Shown: piece by piece, positions 15,201 through 30,200 of the stretch
Position numbering within the stretch: the first letter of the stretch is position 1
How the letters are laid out: every line of letters begins with the position of its first letter
Source of the DNA: Phoronis australis
Lineage: Eukaryota > Phoronida > Phoronidae
Reading direction: 5' to 3'
NCBI GenBank assembly: GCA_002633005.1
Contig: NMRA01000348.1
Span: 359,065-423,064, forward strand
DNA: 64,000 nt
Notes under the pieces: model-generated
Database searches by the model: none
What the model saw: only the letters and a program-made list of their open reading frames with translations
What the model was told of the DNA's origin: nothing
Made by a program: the position numbers and the translations under genes

Positions 15201-18200
15201 TTTGGTGAAAGTTAGCATGTGAACAACCCCCGGTTAGCGCAAGTGCATGTAAAACCGGGAATATCAAAACTAATCTGCACTTCAGTGATAAGACACGTGA
15301 CAAATTAACGATTAATTAACTACGATTGAGGAAGGTGGCATAGTCGAACCATCCAGGCCAAATGTAAATTTGAACTTTCATGTTTTGTTCGCAAATAAAA
15401 TTTTCGAGTTTATTTCAACAACACGTACTTGTGCCCAAATTATTGCCACATAAAGCCACTATCTGACGCAGCATTAAACCACTGAAACGTGACACGTTTA
15501 ACGCAAAGGCGTAGGAAGCGTGTGGTATCATCAACGGAGTATACACTCTTTAGGGGAGAGAAACTGATGTTGGGGGGAGGGGTTGAAATTGCTTTTGACC
15601 TTACGGGTGTGTGAAGCTGGATGGTGACTGAAAGGGCAGACGAAGACGAGGCGACTGCTGTTCGGGTGATGGCTGCGTTCACATTTGTTTCATCTTCCCT
15701 CACTTATTATATCCCTCCCACGGATACACTATAAGCACGGAACTATAAAGGTTTGGACTCTACGGACCCGACACACCATTCGTTAATAGTATTCGCCTTT
15801 TCTTAATTAAGATTAAGAAGCTCCAGAAAATAAAATAAGACAGTTCACGCTTACTATTCTGGCCATGTGTAACATTAACCCTCCACTTGTAAACGACCGA
15901 GTCGCAAGGTGCCACGCGAACGCGTCCACTGACTTTAAATGCATCACAGCTTCCCACTTCACCAGGAGCAGTTAGCTTACGAATCTTCACCTACAAGATG
16001 ACACCGTTAGTTGACATTGCGCATTAATTTATTGTTCTTTGAGTGGTTAGGTTTAATTCGATTATAGCCATGTGTCAGAAATGCGTCGTCAAGTACTGAG
16101 TAGGCTTCCATACTTGTGGTCTGTTTGTTTTTCCAATTTGGCATGTCTCCTGATTCAGGACTAAACTAAGTTGATCAAATCTCAAGCCCACAATCACTTT
16201 TCAAGCCCCTTCTTTCAAAAAGCTATCACAACACAAACCAAAGAAACGGCAAAGCCGGTCAGCAGTAGTATCTAGAAATTTCCTAGTTGACAATTTACAG
16301 CAGAGGTCAACGTAAACGAACATAGATTCAACACAAACAATGTTTCTCAAGTAACCTTAAGTATCACCCGAGCGTGTAATCTACACATCGTTAATTGAAT
16401 ATTCTGTCTCGTTTTTCAACCTTGGCTTCATATAATGCAATTTCGGATAGCGTGGCCGTCAGGATTATACATGTATCCCGAAAGCAAATGAAAATTTTGG
16501 CTGCCCCAAATTAACACAACACTCATGCACTAGGCAACAATCTCCACTATATATTTTGCATTGTACATGTAAGTTAGAATGCTTAGAAAGAAATCGACAG
16601 ATAAGGCAGATATACTCATCCGATTTCCTCGGTTGGACAGCGTCCATGTACATATACATGTATGAACTCTTTGCCTACATTCTCAACTCACAAGCGCCCT
16701 ACAATAAATTGTACAACACGTTTTCTGTGTCCGGGAAACGAAGACTTCAGTTCGTGTCGGCAATAGTTTCTTTGGGAAGTTCGATACTTTGAAACTGATA
16801 TTGTACTCAAATTAAAAATCAAAGTGGCAGCCAAGCGGGCCTTACTTCCATTTTTGAAGCTCCTTGGACGGAAACGACACCTGTCGCATAATTTGGTATT
16901 TCGGCGTTTTTTCTCGAGATGGCGTTTGCCTGCAGATTCAGTTTGTCACCAACAACAACAGTAGCGCCGGAACCAAGCCTTATAAGAATCATGTTTCCTC
17001 GTATCAAACAAGCCTTTCTTTCTAGAATAAAGCAAAGGAAATCGATTGGAATCAGATGGGGTAGCACATTTTATTGCCAAGATAAAACATAAATGTTCGT
17101 TTTTTCTAGGACATAACAAGGAACCTTAGTCTTCCTAAACAATTTGCTAGTTTACGTTCTACTCCATCAGCTGTTTAAATTAGGTTTGAGCTTGCCTGAA
17201 ATTGTAAATCATTACCTCGGAAAACAATCGTATTACAAAATCCACACCCCTAGCAGACGGCACGTCGTGGCAAACCCCGTCCCACGCCACCATCAAAGAT
17301 GAAAACTCGTTAGTTTTTGTAAGAAATTGCAATGATGAAACAGCTTCCATTCTATGACCGGAGTGAAGATATTAGGCCATTTTTCAAACCATAGAATGTC
17401 ATGTACACATTAGTTGAGCTGCATCAGATTGTATTTCTCATATTCTCAATTTGTAGTTGGAACACGGAGCTTACCAGTTCCAAGTTTGTTGTGAGTGGCA
17501 GCGTCAAAGATTGCCGAGCAATCAAACAGATACCCAGCCTTGTCGAGACGTGGTATATTCTTGGCTGGTGAAATGTTCATGTCGAACTGAACCATGATCA
17601 GGCAGGGTGCGTTGTCTAGGAATCTGGCACTCTTGAGCGCGGGCTTGGGAGCATCGATTGTAAAGGTCACAGTATTGAGTCTTAGAAGAAAAATATAAAT
17701 ATACTGATGTATAAACATTGTCCTTACAATTTAACTGAATATCGATATGTTTTTGGCTAGATTATACACTCTGGAAAAAGATGTAGAAGTTTTGAAGTCG
17801 CATGTATCGGTTATGCCCGGTAACAACGTTCGTATTCGTTTAATACAGATTTTTAGCAGTATTCCGACTCCTTGTGTGGAGTTTTTGAATATGTGCCGGC
17901 TTTATTTGGACGTTTTTTGAGTGAACTTTACCCTAACTGTATGAAAAATCTAGAAACCAATTATTGGACTTTGTAGAAATGACAAATGTGTACTTATGAA
18001 GAATGTCTAAGATATGAATTTTTTGTAATAGTGAAAGAGACAGTGGCTGTAAAATCGTAAGCCGTCCAGCGTTTATCTTTGTCAATTTTTGACGAGAGTA
18101 GCAGTGGAAAACAAACTTAGAGTGGCAGTTGACTCACATTTACACTGTAATCAATTAAACAGATTTTGATAAAACTCAAAACTGTTCCCGAGACAATATA

Positions 18201-21200
18201 TTACAAAATGGCACAGACGAAAACAAATAGCATCAACGAGCTTCATTCGTGGCATTGGTGGAAAAAATATTTCATGAACAAATAGTTGGCATTAAAATAA
18301 TTTCTAAATGTACATGCCATTTCGGTGACCATTCCGTGGTAGCTAACTTTTTGGGCATTGGCAAACGATTCGCCATATTTGTTGTAAACTCTAAAGATTT
18401 TAAAGTAGTGAGTGCATTCATGTCACAGTGCACATGTATCCTACATGTATGTATGTAAGCATACTACGTCACGAAACGTCGTTATTTTGTCAAACCGATG
18501 ACATTTCTTTTTTCATGTTAACAGAAACTGACACTGGCAAGTTGTTTAATAAAAAATTGCAGGTTTTACCTGGGTACTGTATATAATTTCGCGAATCTTA
18601 CCCCTGTATCTGTGAGGCTTTTGGCCATTTTTGAAGAACGCCTATCTTCAAGGAAATCGCCTGCTGGAATCTTCTCGCCTTTGCCAGGTCGCACACTATG
18701 CGTTTACTGTCAACCAGCTTGGCCGAAAAGAGGATGACCCCGAGAGATGAACTGCAACCACGATCCTTCAGGCCATCTTTACCGCATACAGCAAAGCACT
18801 TTATAAAACCGGTATCGACGAAGCCTTTGCCGCTAATATTAACCTGGGTAATAAAAGTAGATAAGAGAAACTGCTACTCCTTAAAATCATAAAAAGACAC
18901 TTAAGAGCACCTGCAATGCACATCCATCGGCTTATAATTGTATTGCTGCACGTGTGGATCCAAGACACTGATTTAAAAGATTTAAAATTAGTGTATAATT
19001 TATAAAACCAATAAAAGTAGTGCAAAACCCACATTTGGTAGGGCCACAGCAGTTGTGGTCGAGAAATCAACGCTGCATAATAAAAAAACCTCTTACCTTA
19101 ACGTTGGTCTCTTTCAACGTCATTTTACTGGGACTCACTGTGTTAAGAACAAATGGTTCGATTACGGTGACATTTACTCCTCCAGTTTTGGAAACTTCTT
19201 TTCCGTTAGCGTCGATAAACGAACACTTTACGCCGTATACCCCACCGGTAATATTTTGAGGTAATTTAGCATAAATATACACGCGGTTTCTCAAAATTTT
19301 CATGAGAGGTTTACGTAGTACAATCTGAAAAAATGAAAACAATTATATGAGATATGCATACGAACGTGTGCATAAGTGTACTCGTGTGAAACGTACATTA
19401 CTGAACCATTTTCACAATTCTCTGTTAATATATTCGTATTGAGTAGTCTACTGAAAGCTGGTTCTTACAGTGTACATGTAGGTAATATCATCTTAAGTGA
19501 AGTCCTTACATGTTTCATCTGGAAACCGTTTAACCGTCCATATTAACACAATAAAATAAAATATGAATCTTCAACCACAATATCGTTTTATTCATGCCAT
19601 TCCTATTTGGGCATAAATAATGTTTTTAAACAAAAGTCACCAGGTGGCGAGGCCGTTTCGTCCACAAGTCGGCTCACGAAGAACTGTCAAAGAACATTTC
19701 GTGAGTCTAAACGAGGTCAGCAAATGAACAATTCACGAGAAAGGGAATCATCAGTAGTTACCAAGAGCAGAAATGGCAGACTGGCGTGGCTTTTGATGCT
19801 CAATGCTGAAGGATCATATCATGTCGTTTTCGTAATATACCGCATCTGGTTGCACGGGGAGATAACCCGACCGGATCTAAGTAGGATAATGCGCAAGTGC
19901 CGACACTCACAAAGCGAATGCTTTAAACACATTATCACCAGCCACCGAGACTACAAAGTTGAGCTAAATCTGAAGTTTGGATTTTTGGAAAAAAATCTAC
20001 GGAGGTCATCAATTACCCCAACGTCATTGGAGCTCAAGTCTGGTAGTCAGTGAAATGTGTGGCGAGTTTGCGCCTATTTTTGGTCATTGGCTAAGTGCCT
20101 CAATGTGAAGGTATTAAGATGGTGCGGCATTTCTCCGGACGCGACCGAACCAAAAGTGAAAACTCGGGACTGGAAAGTGGCTGTTGTTTATCCTTTGCAT
20201 ATGACGATTGTGGGCAGGCACCGCTAACGACATCCTAGATACGCCAACGAGCAAGGACGATGCCATATATCAATAACAACATAAACAGAAAAGGCAAGAC
20301 CCATGTCCATACATGTATACATCTCTTCATTAATTTCGACAAAAGCATATATTTCTTACCTTAGTTCCATCAAACTCGCAGGAATTAATGGTGTACGTTT
20401 GTGGAAAGTTGCGACTGGTTGAAATTCTCAACTCATCAGTCTCACCAGGGAGAAGATGATAAGTTTTAGGCCAAACGTCACCAAGTGCAGCACAACCTGC
20501 AACGGTGAACAAACTCCAATTGGTTCATTTGCATACACAAAATTCTCTTCGTTGTAACAACATTATGCATGGAGTATTTAAGAGATTTGTTATGTTATTG
20601 TGAGATCAGCACCACAACATCAGCGGTCGAAGTCGCATCCTTTACAAGCCATGTTTTATTGATGATACATGTAGGTATATAATCAGGAGTGACTTCAAAT
20701 AGTCCTACTGGACTGGCATCCCACATTGGTATTTTTATAATAAATTAAACAACTCAGCGGATTTTGCAGTTTAATAGGCATGGTCAGAGCGAGTAACTTC
20801 GAAAAGCCTTTCCTACCCAACGATCATCCTGAAAACGTGTTTTGGTTCAAAACCTGTTTGCGTTGCTTTCAGCGGTCCAAGTTGCGGACTACAACGATCA
20901 TTGAAATGAACTCATTACTCGATCGCAACTACGGGTCGAACAAGGTTGGCCACTACTCAAATTATGCACAGACATGGCGACGACATTCCCGGTTTGCTAA
21001 ATGTCACCCAACGTCAGACGGTCTCATTATTTTACAAAATGAAGTAATCACTTTAGAATAATATAGGCCCACAGTATAAAATTTTGGATGATCTGGGTAG
21101 CAACGGAATTTTCAGGTGTGGAAGAAAATACATTGCAATGGAATTCGCCAATCTGTTACGCCAATGGCAAAAATACTTGTTGTCGTTGGACTTTCGTCGC

Positions 21201-24200
21201 GCTTAGTAAACACTTTTTACCTGCATCAAAGTTGGGATCGTCCTTCGGTAAGCACGCACCACAAGCGTCAATTCGACTTTTCCCCTTTGCAACGCCAGCG
21301 CAGTCAACACATTTGTTAGAACCAAAGCACACGCCACACTTGTCTTTACCCTCATCTGGGTTAGTAGAACAAATGCCACACCTGTGTAATAACGCAAACG
21401 AGATATTCGTTGTGTTCTTCAACAATTATGGGCAAGACATCGTGAGAGCAACGACAATGGAGGCTTTCTATAAAAAATCAGCGATCATTACAATTTTGTC
21501 AATGTTAATTATGTGAGTGGGATAACAATTGCGTCGGCATAATTGTCCGGCGGTCACGAGTCCTTGCATATGCAGTTCTGCGGTTTCTGATAAAGGTACC
21601 GATGATGCAGTGCCAGGATTAGGGCTAGGGTTTTGTGGAGTGCATAGGTTTGGTGATGCCTAAGGCTAAAGCGATGTTCATAGGTTGCCGTAATCTCTAA
21701 ATTCTTGAACCCTTGTACTAAGAATAATAAAACACATGTATCTTAAAATAGAAACAATTTTAAAAGTTAATTACATATCAGCCATAATTTAAGAAATCGT
21801 TAATTAGTTACATGTATTGGAAGCCCACCCGATGTTGATGTTTATTGCACCGTCGCCTCCCCCCGTTAACTGGGCCATGACGTACACTAATGGACTAAAG
21901 ATGGTCGGCGTCAAATGAGTAGCAACGACAATGTAGGAGTTGTAGACAGAAGGTGGAATGCCAGGATTGCAAATGGCGGCAGTTCAGGTTCATGTTTAGA
22001 AAGAGGATGTGATGCAATATTTTGCACATTTTATCAATCGTTGTGCCATTGCAAGACATCCCCAATGAGAATGGGTCTTAATCTGTAACAAAATGGCAAA
22101 TGAATCGAGTCAGCAATTCATAGATGTGGCACGGATATTACCAAACATGTGAATGCTATTTTGCAACAGCAAGTATCGTTATTGCTTCCGCCATGACAGA
22201 GCTGCATTGATTTGCGAGGATCATTCCATGTACATGTACGGGCGCAAGTGTTATGACTGCCCCTCCCCTTAACGGAGCTTCCTGGTTTAGCGGAAACTAG
22301 GTGGCTGCAAATGAGTATTTCCATGAATTAATTTGCTGAGTTCCTATTGGACCTAACCAAAACAAGACCTCTGTTGATCGGGAAATTGACTAACACATGT
22401 TGAAACTGATGGGTGTCAACTGCCTCCGAGGCTAAATTTGACTTAATGGAAGAAAAGCTTTCCGACTGTATATCTGTAAAGCAGTCACTTATTCAAAAGT
22501 TTGAGTCAGTGGAACGGGTCTACTAATTGAGTAAATAGTCTTTGCACGAATACCTAGTTAGATGTAGGATTTTAAAAGGAGGGTAGATAGGACGCCTGGA
22601 CAGACGGCTAACCAGAAGCTTAAAACGAGCGTTGATGTGTCAACTTGCGAGTAGTTTGCTTTATATTTTATATGCTATGGCCAATCACGAGGTTTTACCA
22701 CGCATCACTGATGGCTTTAGAATGACCAAAGGCCTGACGAGAATTCATATTTATTTCTTTCTGACGGCTTATCAGACGTCTGGTCTGCCTTCTAATCCAA
22801 CAGCATTTCAACGCTGTACATGTGTCTCAGATTGCTGGCGAATTCCTAAGAAAACAGGCAATTGCCACCTGGCATGACACACAAACTCATCCACACGCAC
22901 CTTCACACACCCCCATGTTTATTTCATAGAGTTACATGTGTCTTCCCTATGTAGATTTGATAATCTATTCAAGCTCACATAGTCAGGGCAGTACGTTATT
23001 GTTCTCACTGACCATCTTAATTGCCAGGCCCCTCAATTGTATAAACTCTGAATTGCTTACCGTTCATAGCGCTCCACCAGATTAGTTCAACCAGTTATTT
23101 TCTAGCGTTCCATCAGATCACATCAACCGGTATTGTTCTATATTATATTACTAAACTGTATGACGGCAAACTTACTAATGTATGTAACTAACCTGTTCTT
23201 TCTCGCCTTGCTATTCCACACACCGTCGCAGAATATTTTCTTGATAATCTCAGTTTCATTTATGCTCTTAGGCAAACACAGGTATTTCCCTTGTTTGTAC
23301 ATTCCGTTGCACTTTCCACCACAGTCCAAGCGGGCATTCGGTGCTTTACCAGTCTCGCCGCCTGCACAGTCACCACATCGATCTTTCTTGGCTCCTAAAA
23401 TTGGAAAAATATAACGTGCACGTATCACTGCTTTCGTTGGAAGTAGGAAATACCAGTACGATGACGTCAATTTGATTATGAAGGCTAAGAAGAGTTATTA
23501 GGTGAATCGGCTTTTCAGGAGAAGACGGCAGGGACTCCGACAAGTTTGAGAAAGTCGCTTCCAGTAATAATACACCTCATGGAGTATTGAAGAACGTCAT
23601 AGTTATAATGGGATGTGTAAAGATCTTAAGTCAAATTATTCAGTTACTCGTTTGCACGCATGTGCATAGGTACATGTATGGGTGCATGTTTACCCCAGAA
23701 CCCCAGGAATGCAGTACATGTACATCCCCACATCAAAGGCTAAGCTCCAATCGTCCGGTGTCTTTCCTGATCTACTGTTAGTGTTGGAGCACCTAGGTGC
23801 GCAGTCTTTTCTGGACACAAACAGTGTTACACAATTCAGAAATAACTTAAACATAATTTAAACATAACATTTCGAGAAACTAACCTTCACCATATCTTCC
23901 AGCAAACAAAAACAGTTAGGCATTCGATTTTTAAAAATCGGTGAACTACACTGTATTAATTGTAATCAAGAAACCGAAAACGCAATAAAAAAAAAATTCG
24001 ACTTGCTGATTGACTACCATGTGTATATTTCATGCTTTTAGGGACTTCCACATACGAAAGCAACGTTCAACTGGTAGGGTAATTGTGTGTGGATTTCCAT
24101 AAGACTTTTGAGTAAAGCGCTGTAATTGAAAAACATCTTTTCATGACACCGATTTTATAATGTAAAACGTTCAATAAAACAGAAAGGATCTAACAAAGTT

Positions 24201-27200
24201 TAGCGACTTTGCACTTACCTTTAAGCTCATGATTAAAGTCGTAACATAAGATAGAAAGAGAGACCGTAAAGTGGTTTTGCGGCCATGTTTTTTCATTATT
24301 TCGACCGGGAGTAATTTCGTAATATTATTAGTACCGAATTTTATTTTTCCATAACCGCACTTTGGTTTACTTTTATTACCAAATTGTGACACATCGATGT
24401 AAACTCTAAAGCTTAAACCAATGAGATGTGTATAGTAAGAAATAAAATAGCTGAGTATGATGAGTTAATTCTTTGGTTTTGAGATGTACCTGTAAATGTA
24501 CATGCACATAGGCCAATAATGCACTAAAGTATGCCAATTGAAACTTTCAAATAAGCATGTTTTCCAAATTTTCTCACAATAGTTAAAACCTACATGTAAT
24601 TGGTCGCAAATAGAACTACCATTACTTTCATGCCAACTGTCATTCGAAATCTAGACCTCATACCTCCGTTTACGACGCCACTGCAGTCAACGCATTTGTT
24701 CCTACCCCCACACACACCGCATTTGTCGTTCTTCGCACGGGAGCCAATTTTACCGTCACATCCTCGGCGATGAACAAATACCCTCATGTAGCCGATAGCA
24801 TAGGCACTACTGCCACCACACGCCTGAAAATAAAACATATTGGTATCTCAATAACGCAAATTACAGTGTTCTCAAGTCATTTCGACATAATCGCGGGCTC
24901 TTTATGACATCCTGTCGCGCAGATATTGCTTGCTGAAGTAAGGTCATGACCCTACGGCACATGATAATCATTTTCACATCGCAGTGTTGCTCATGAACAA
25001 GCCATCTTGCCCTCAACATTAGTCCAGCAGTATGTATACACATGGATAAAATCTCAGACACCACCCGGTGAAAAATGGTAAATTTAAAGATGTTATGTCT
25101 CATTAATACTGGGAACACTTAAATCTGTATAAAGCGCCGCTTAGTGACTTCTTCGTCTTCTTTAGAACTATACGCATAAATATAATCAGAAAACGAAACA
25201 GTTTGTAAATAAATGGAGGTTTTAAAGAAAACATCAGAGCTGATAAACTTAAAAACGAGTGTTAACGTAATCAAAACACTGGTAATTCCAAATATTACGC
25301 AAACTCGTCATTTGGTAGTGAAATGAGCAATCAATAAAAAGTGTGTCTTTTTTCATTACGGTAACGACAACGCTGTGGGAGTTTCCCAGAGATTCCGGTG
25401 TCGTCGTAAGAAATGTGGGCGAGAAGTGTATGCTGATACTGAACGCCAGCCCACGGTGTGTTTGCAGCTGCAGTCGGCAGCCGAGTTGCCGCCATGCACG
25501 GTAGACGTGAGGTTCCAAATAAACTACCTTATATGCCTTCTGTGTTTGCAAAATCATGCAGCTGAAAGGCAGACGTTTCATGCATATGTCTGCGACATTG
25601 CTAGGTCACCCTAGCGAAATTGAGACCATCAGGACATCATGCATAATTCGCTGGTTCTGCTCCACAAACGAACATTGAATTTCTCTCTGGAAGTGCTTGC
25701 AAATGTCTTCGACTACGATACGTAACCCTGTTACCTGTTACTTGATTTCAAAAATGAACGCTGCCTCCATGTTTACTGCAATTCCAACTTACTACGAAGC
25801 AGGGAGTGCCTATTGCGATCTTTTACATGATTACACGTAAAACTGCTAAAAACAACTTACTGGTGGCATACAGAGAGGAAAAGGTATTGACGACGTTTGC
25901 CCGCCAGTAGCGTTGTCAGACTCGTCCCAGGCCGTAAAGTAAATGTTGGTGAATCCCATGGATTCGTCTCGAGGCCAAACTTTACTGCAATACACAAGTT
26001 CATTGTTGACATAAATAACAACTGTGCACTTTTAAAGTCATTTTGTTTTCCTCCCTTCCTGGCACAACATATTACACTGCCGGCAAGTTGTCACAGCGAA
26101 AACATGCCCCCCATGCCTGCCGTCATTGTACATTGTACATCCGCCAATCGGTGTTATTGCAGACGACATGGTTGATGTTATAAAGTTGATACCTCATCAA
26201 GATGGATGCCGTTCACTGATTCTGCGGGCAGAACAATACTTTATTCAGTGGGCTATTAACACAAAGTGCGGAAACATTTAGGGAAATCGTGTACTCACCC
26301 TGTGGCGTTAAATCGTATTTTGTAGTTTTCGGGGAGTAGAGTGGCATTGACAATCCTGTTGTATCGCGACACATCTCCGGCTTTGTCAACAAATTCTTTT
26401 AAACTCTTCAGCTTCGTCAGGCTCTCCACAAATTTCTCGCTAAAAGGTTTAGCCCAACTGTACGGGTTGTCAAGCGTTGTCCATTGGCCACCCGGTGCTT
26501 GGAATTGATAGCTCCCTATTGGAAAAAGTAGGCTATGTTCAGGATGGAGACAAGAATATACATGTATTGTTCCCGCAGTCCCGTATTACCACAAGCTTGG
26601 TCTCAAAATGATGAAACTGGTTATCGCCAAGGGTTTTCTCTAAGTCTATTCCATGCAATTCATTAAAAAATACTATCACTGTGCAGGTATAACACACTAA
26701 GGGCATAGCGTGAATGAGGCACAGAATGGCACCATGGCGGGAGTTCAGGGAAACAATAGTTTGCGATGTTCTTCTCAAGTTTTCGTTTATTTGAGTTGTT
26801 GTTGTGGTTTAGTACTGAAAACGAAAGAGAACAGGCATGAGGTACATGTATGAGGATTGGAAATGGCGCGAGAGCAGACATTCATCACACGACAAGCATA
26901 CATGTACATGTACATGTATATGGCGCCAAGCTACTCGGAGCGATTTGACTTTGGTCCATTTAAACTAGCGCAGGTTGCGCTTGGGTCAACATACTAAAGT
27001 TTAAGTCTCCGTGCGAACACAGCTTAGAAGTGGCATTCATTGAACGAAAAACAACAAAACTGCTTTGCCTTGTCCAAGTTTGCTCAGGAGAACCGTGTAC
27101 CACATGCACGTCAGTCTACTATAGGTATCGCTATTTACCCTACACTCAGTTCGTTTTTAACGGTACCCCAGCTAAAAACGAATGTACCGTGAATTTGGGT

Positions 27201-30200
27201 GAGTTTGAAGATAATATGTAAAACAAGCAGCTGTGATGTATATAAGAAGCGATGCTACTAAATTTTTAGAGATACTGAAATTCATAACGTAAGGTGTACC
27301 TCTTTCATTCGACTGCGCCATCAATACTGCCATCCCCAAGCCTTTCTTGGGGCCGTCCGAGTCTTCAAAGAACTCTGCAACCACGTCCCTGACTAATAAT
27401 CCGTCGTTATCTTCCGGTTTGTTGGGAACAACGTAGGACGTCTCTATGGGCTTTCCAGTGTTGAGCTTACGAAGCACGTATTGTCGGAGGGCCGGCGCGT
27501 CATTAGTGTCGACGATCTGAAGCAAACGACTCTCAAACATAGCACGCAAATATTGCACGTTCTTTATGACATGGTGAATAGGCAGTAAATGCCAATACGA
27601 TATTCGAAAACGGGATAGATTTACCCGCCCTAGTTTTTCTTGCACATTGCGAGAATTGGAACTTCCAGCCCATGCCCGTCAAATACGACTGGAACCATAA
27701 CCTCTGATCTGTTTCATAACAACAGTAAATCTAGGGTAAAAACATGCGTTACGCGGTTGATCTTGTTCGGATTATAAGCGTCGCACGCCATTTTGGAAAG
27801 CTCTGTGGCCAAATGGTTCTCAGTCTTCATTGTGCATGTTCAAGTCTGAGCACTTGATGAGTATCAAACGGCAATACAGAGGGAGAATTTAAAGGGTTTA
27901 CTGGAACAAGCAACGAGAGAGCTAACAGTTTAACCTACTGCACACTGTATAAGAAGACAGGTAATAAAAGATCGATGACGTGGGCAAAACCATTAATGCA
28001 ATAGAGTAGTTGCGCTCATGCTGTGAAGACAATGCGCTCCTTTTTGTTCTTTCCAAAACCTGTTTACCTTAAATTCAAGTATTGTTGATTTTCCCGCCCA
28101 AAACGGTCGCTGCCGCCGAAACCAGAACGAAGAAATGCTACCACCATCATCCAGATAACTGTACGGCTGCAGTGTTAGGCGAATGACGCCAGTAAAGTCT
28201 TCACTTGGCTGCAGTTTTACGGTCGCGTTAGCAGGAACCATCTCGATACCAGCGGCGGAGATTGGTTTATACTGTCTGTTCTTTACTGAAATGCATGCAA
28301 CAAGAAAATACTCATCCTTGGGGATCTTATTAAGAAGTACAAGTTTAACGACTTGCATCAAATTTTGTCCTCAGTTTCACTGCTGAGTTGAGCATTTGTT
28401 TAAATACATTTAAAACCTGTTTTATGCGTCTCTTGTGATCGTTATCTGACACGATTTTAATTGATTTCAGCGGCACGGATGCACCCTGAATGATCAGTCA
28501 AGGCAACCTCAACATCGATTTATTTCAGTACACGAGCAAAATTTCCACAATACTATGCACATTACATGCGAGAGAAAAGTTTCTCATATTTCTCATTTGC
28601 CTCCGAAAAGTAAAATTCTTAGACAATTTATGAAGAAAGGAAAAGTGCTTTATAACGAGCTTTGGTGGCCAGTGCCTTCGTTTCTTCTAGGTTAGTCAGA
28701 AATTTGAAACCAGACAGACTTTGCGTACTCGCCTTGCGACTCGAATACAGAGGTAAATGGCAAACTCGCTTGTATTTCATCAGATTTTCTCTACAAAAGC
28801 AACGCGGAGCGTTGAAATGCGCCCACGAATGCACCACAAATGGTGTGCTTTAAGGGTTGCTTATTTGTGTCATAAAAATGACCACTAGATAGTGCAAAAA
28901 CATACCATCCGTCCGAAAACGGGAACATTTCATTGCTTCCTTAATAAAAAGCTAAACACCAAATTTTATAGAAATCGGTCATGGGACTTCAGAGAAACAA
29001 AGGAAAACAGTAAAATGAAATTGCCAATAAGGGGCACAGTGTTCATTGGATCGGACTGAAAATCGTCATTGTCTGTTGTTAGCTCCATATAAATTAAACA
29101 TACAAACTTTAATAAATATCCTGCAATGGGTTAAAGAGAGGCAGCTATGGGTGCAAAAAACACAGAACTATCACAAGTAAGCGCCAGAGTAGTCAAAGTC
29201 GTCATCATCAACCGTGCTCTTGACACTGAGAACGTACATGTATACATGTACGCCAATTTTCAAAACCATCCTTAGAATGATTTGGTTTATAGAGAGGTAG
29301 ACGCCAAAAAACAGACTCGAAAAGAGCAAAAATTACCACTAAGTGGTGCAAAGTACCTTGATTCCATCCGAAAACGGGAGGATAGAGTCATCTCACCAAT
29401 AGATGCCCTTATTCAAAATTTTATGAAAATCTGTTGAGAACCTTTGAAGATACAGAGATAAATGTAAAACTAAAATTGCCAACAGGGGCATACGAGTAGT
29501 CAGTTCCATCCCAAAATCATCGTCATCTGTTGTCAACATCATATAAACACACTTCTTAAATTTAGTAAAGATCCTGCATACGGTTTAGGAGATACAGCCA
29601 TGGGCGCAAAAAAGAAACTGCCACTAGGAGGCGCCACAGTAGTCGAAGTCATCGGAAAATATTCGTCATCTATCCACTTCACAATAAAAACATACGTGCC
29701 AATTTTAACAATTATCCTGACAGCAGTTTGGTTGATAGAGGGGTGCACGCCAAAAAACAGACGCGAAAACAGTAAAAAGGCCACTAGGTGGCGCAAACTC
29801 GGTCGACTCCATCTTAAAACGGAAACATATAGCGTCACCTCACTAACAGAAGCCTGTACACCATTTTTTTGAAATTACATGGAGGACCTTTGAAGATACA
29901 GAGGTAAACGTAAAAAAATAAAATTACCATTAGGTGGCACACCAGTTGTCCGATCTGTCCGAAACTCGTCGTGGTCCATTGTCAACATCAAATGAATGCA
30001 CTTGCGAAACTTAGTAAAGATGATGCAAGCGGTTTAGGGGATATAGCCATAGGCGCAAAACAACAGAACTGCCACTAGGAGGCGCCGCAGTACTCGAAGT
30101 CATCGTCAACCGTCCTCTTCTTAGCAAGAACTTACATGCCAATTTTCACAACCATACTTAGAGCGGTTTGGTTGATAGAAGGGAGGACGTCAAAAAACTC

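Noticed and set aside
15440-15703. 87-codon minus-strand frame in the REJ region
   Set aside because: Exons 26 and 27 join in phase across it; no flanking splice sites match.
19607-20053. 148-codon plus-strand frame
   Set aside because: No domain pattern, no splice context, lies in an intron of gene 1.
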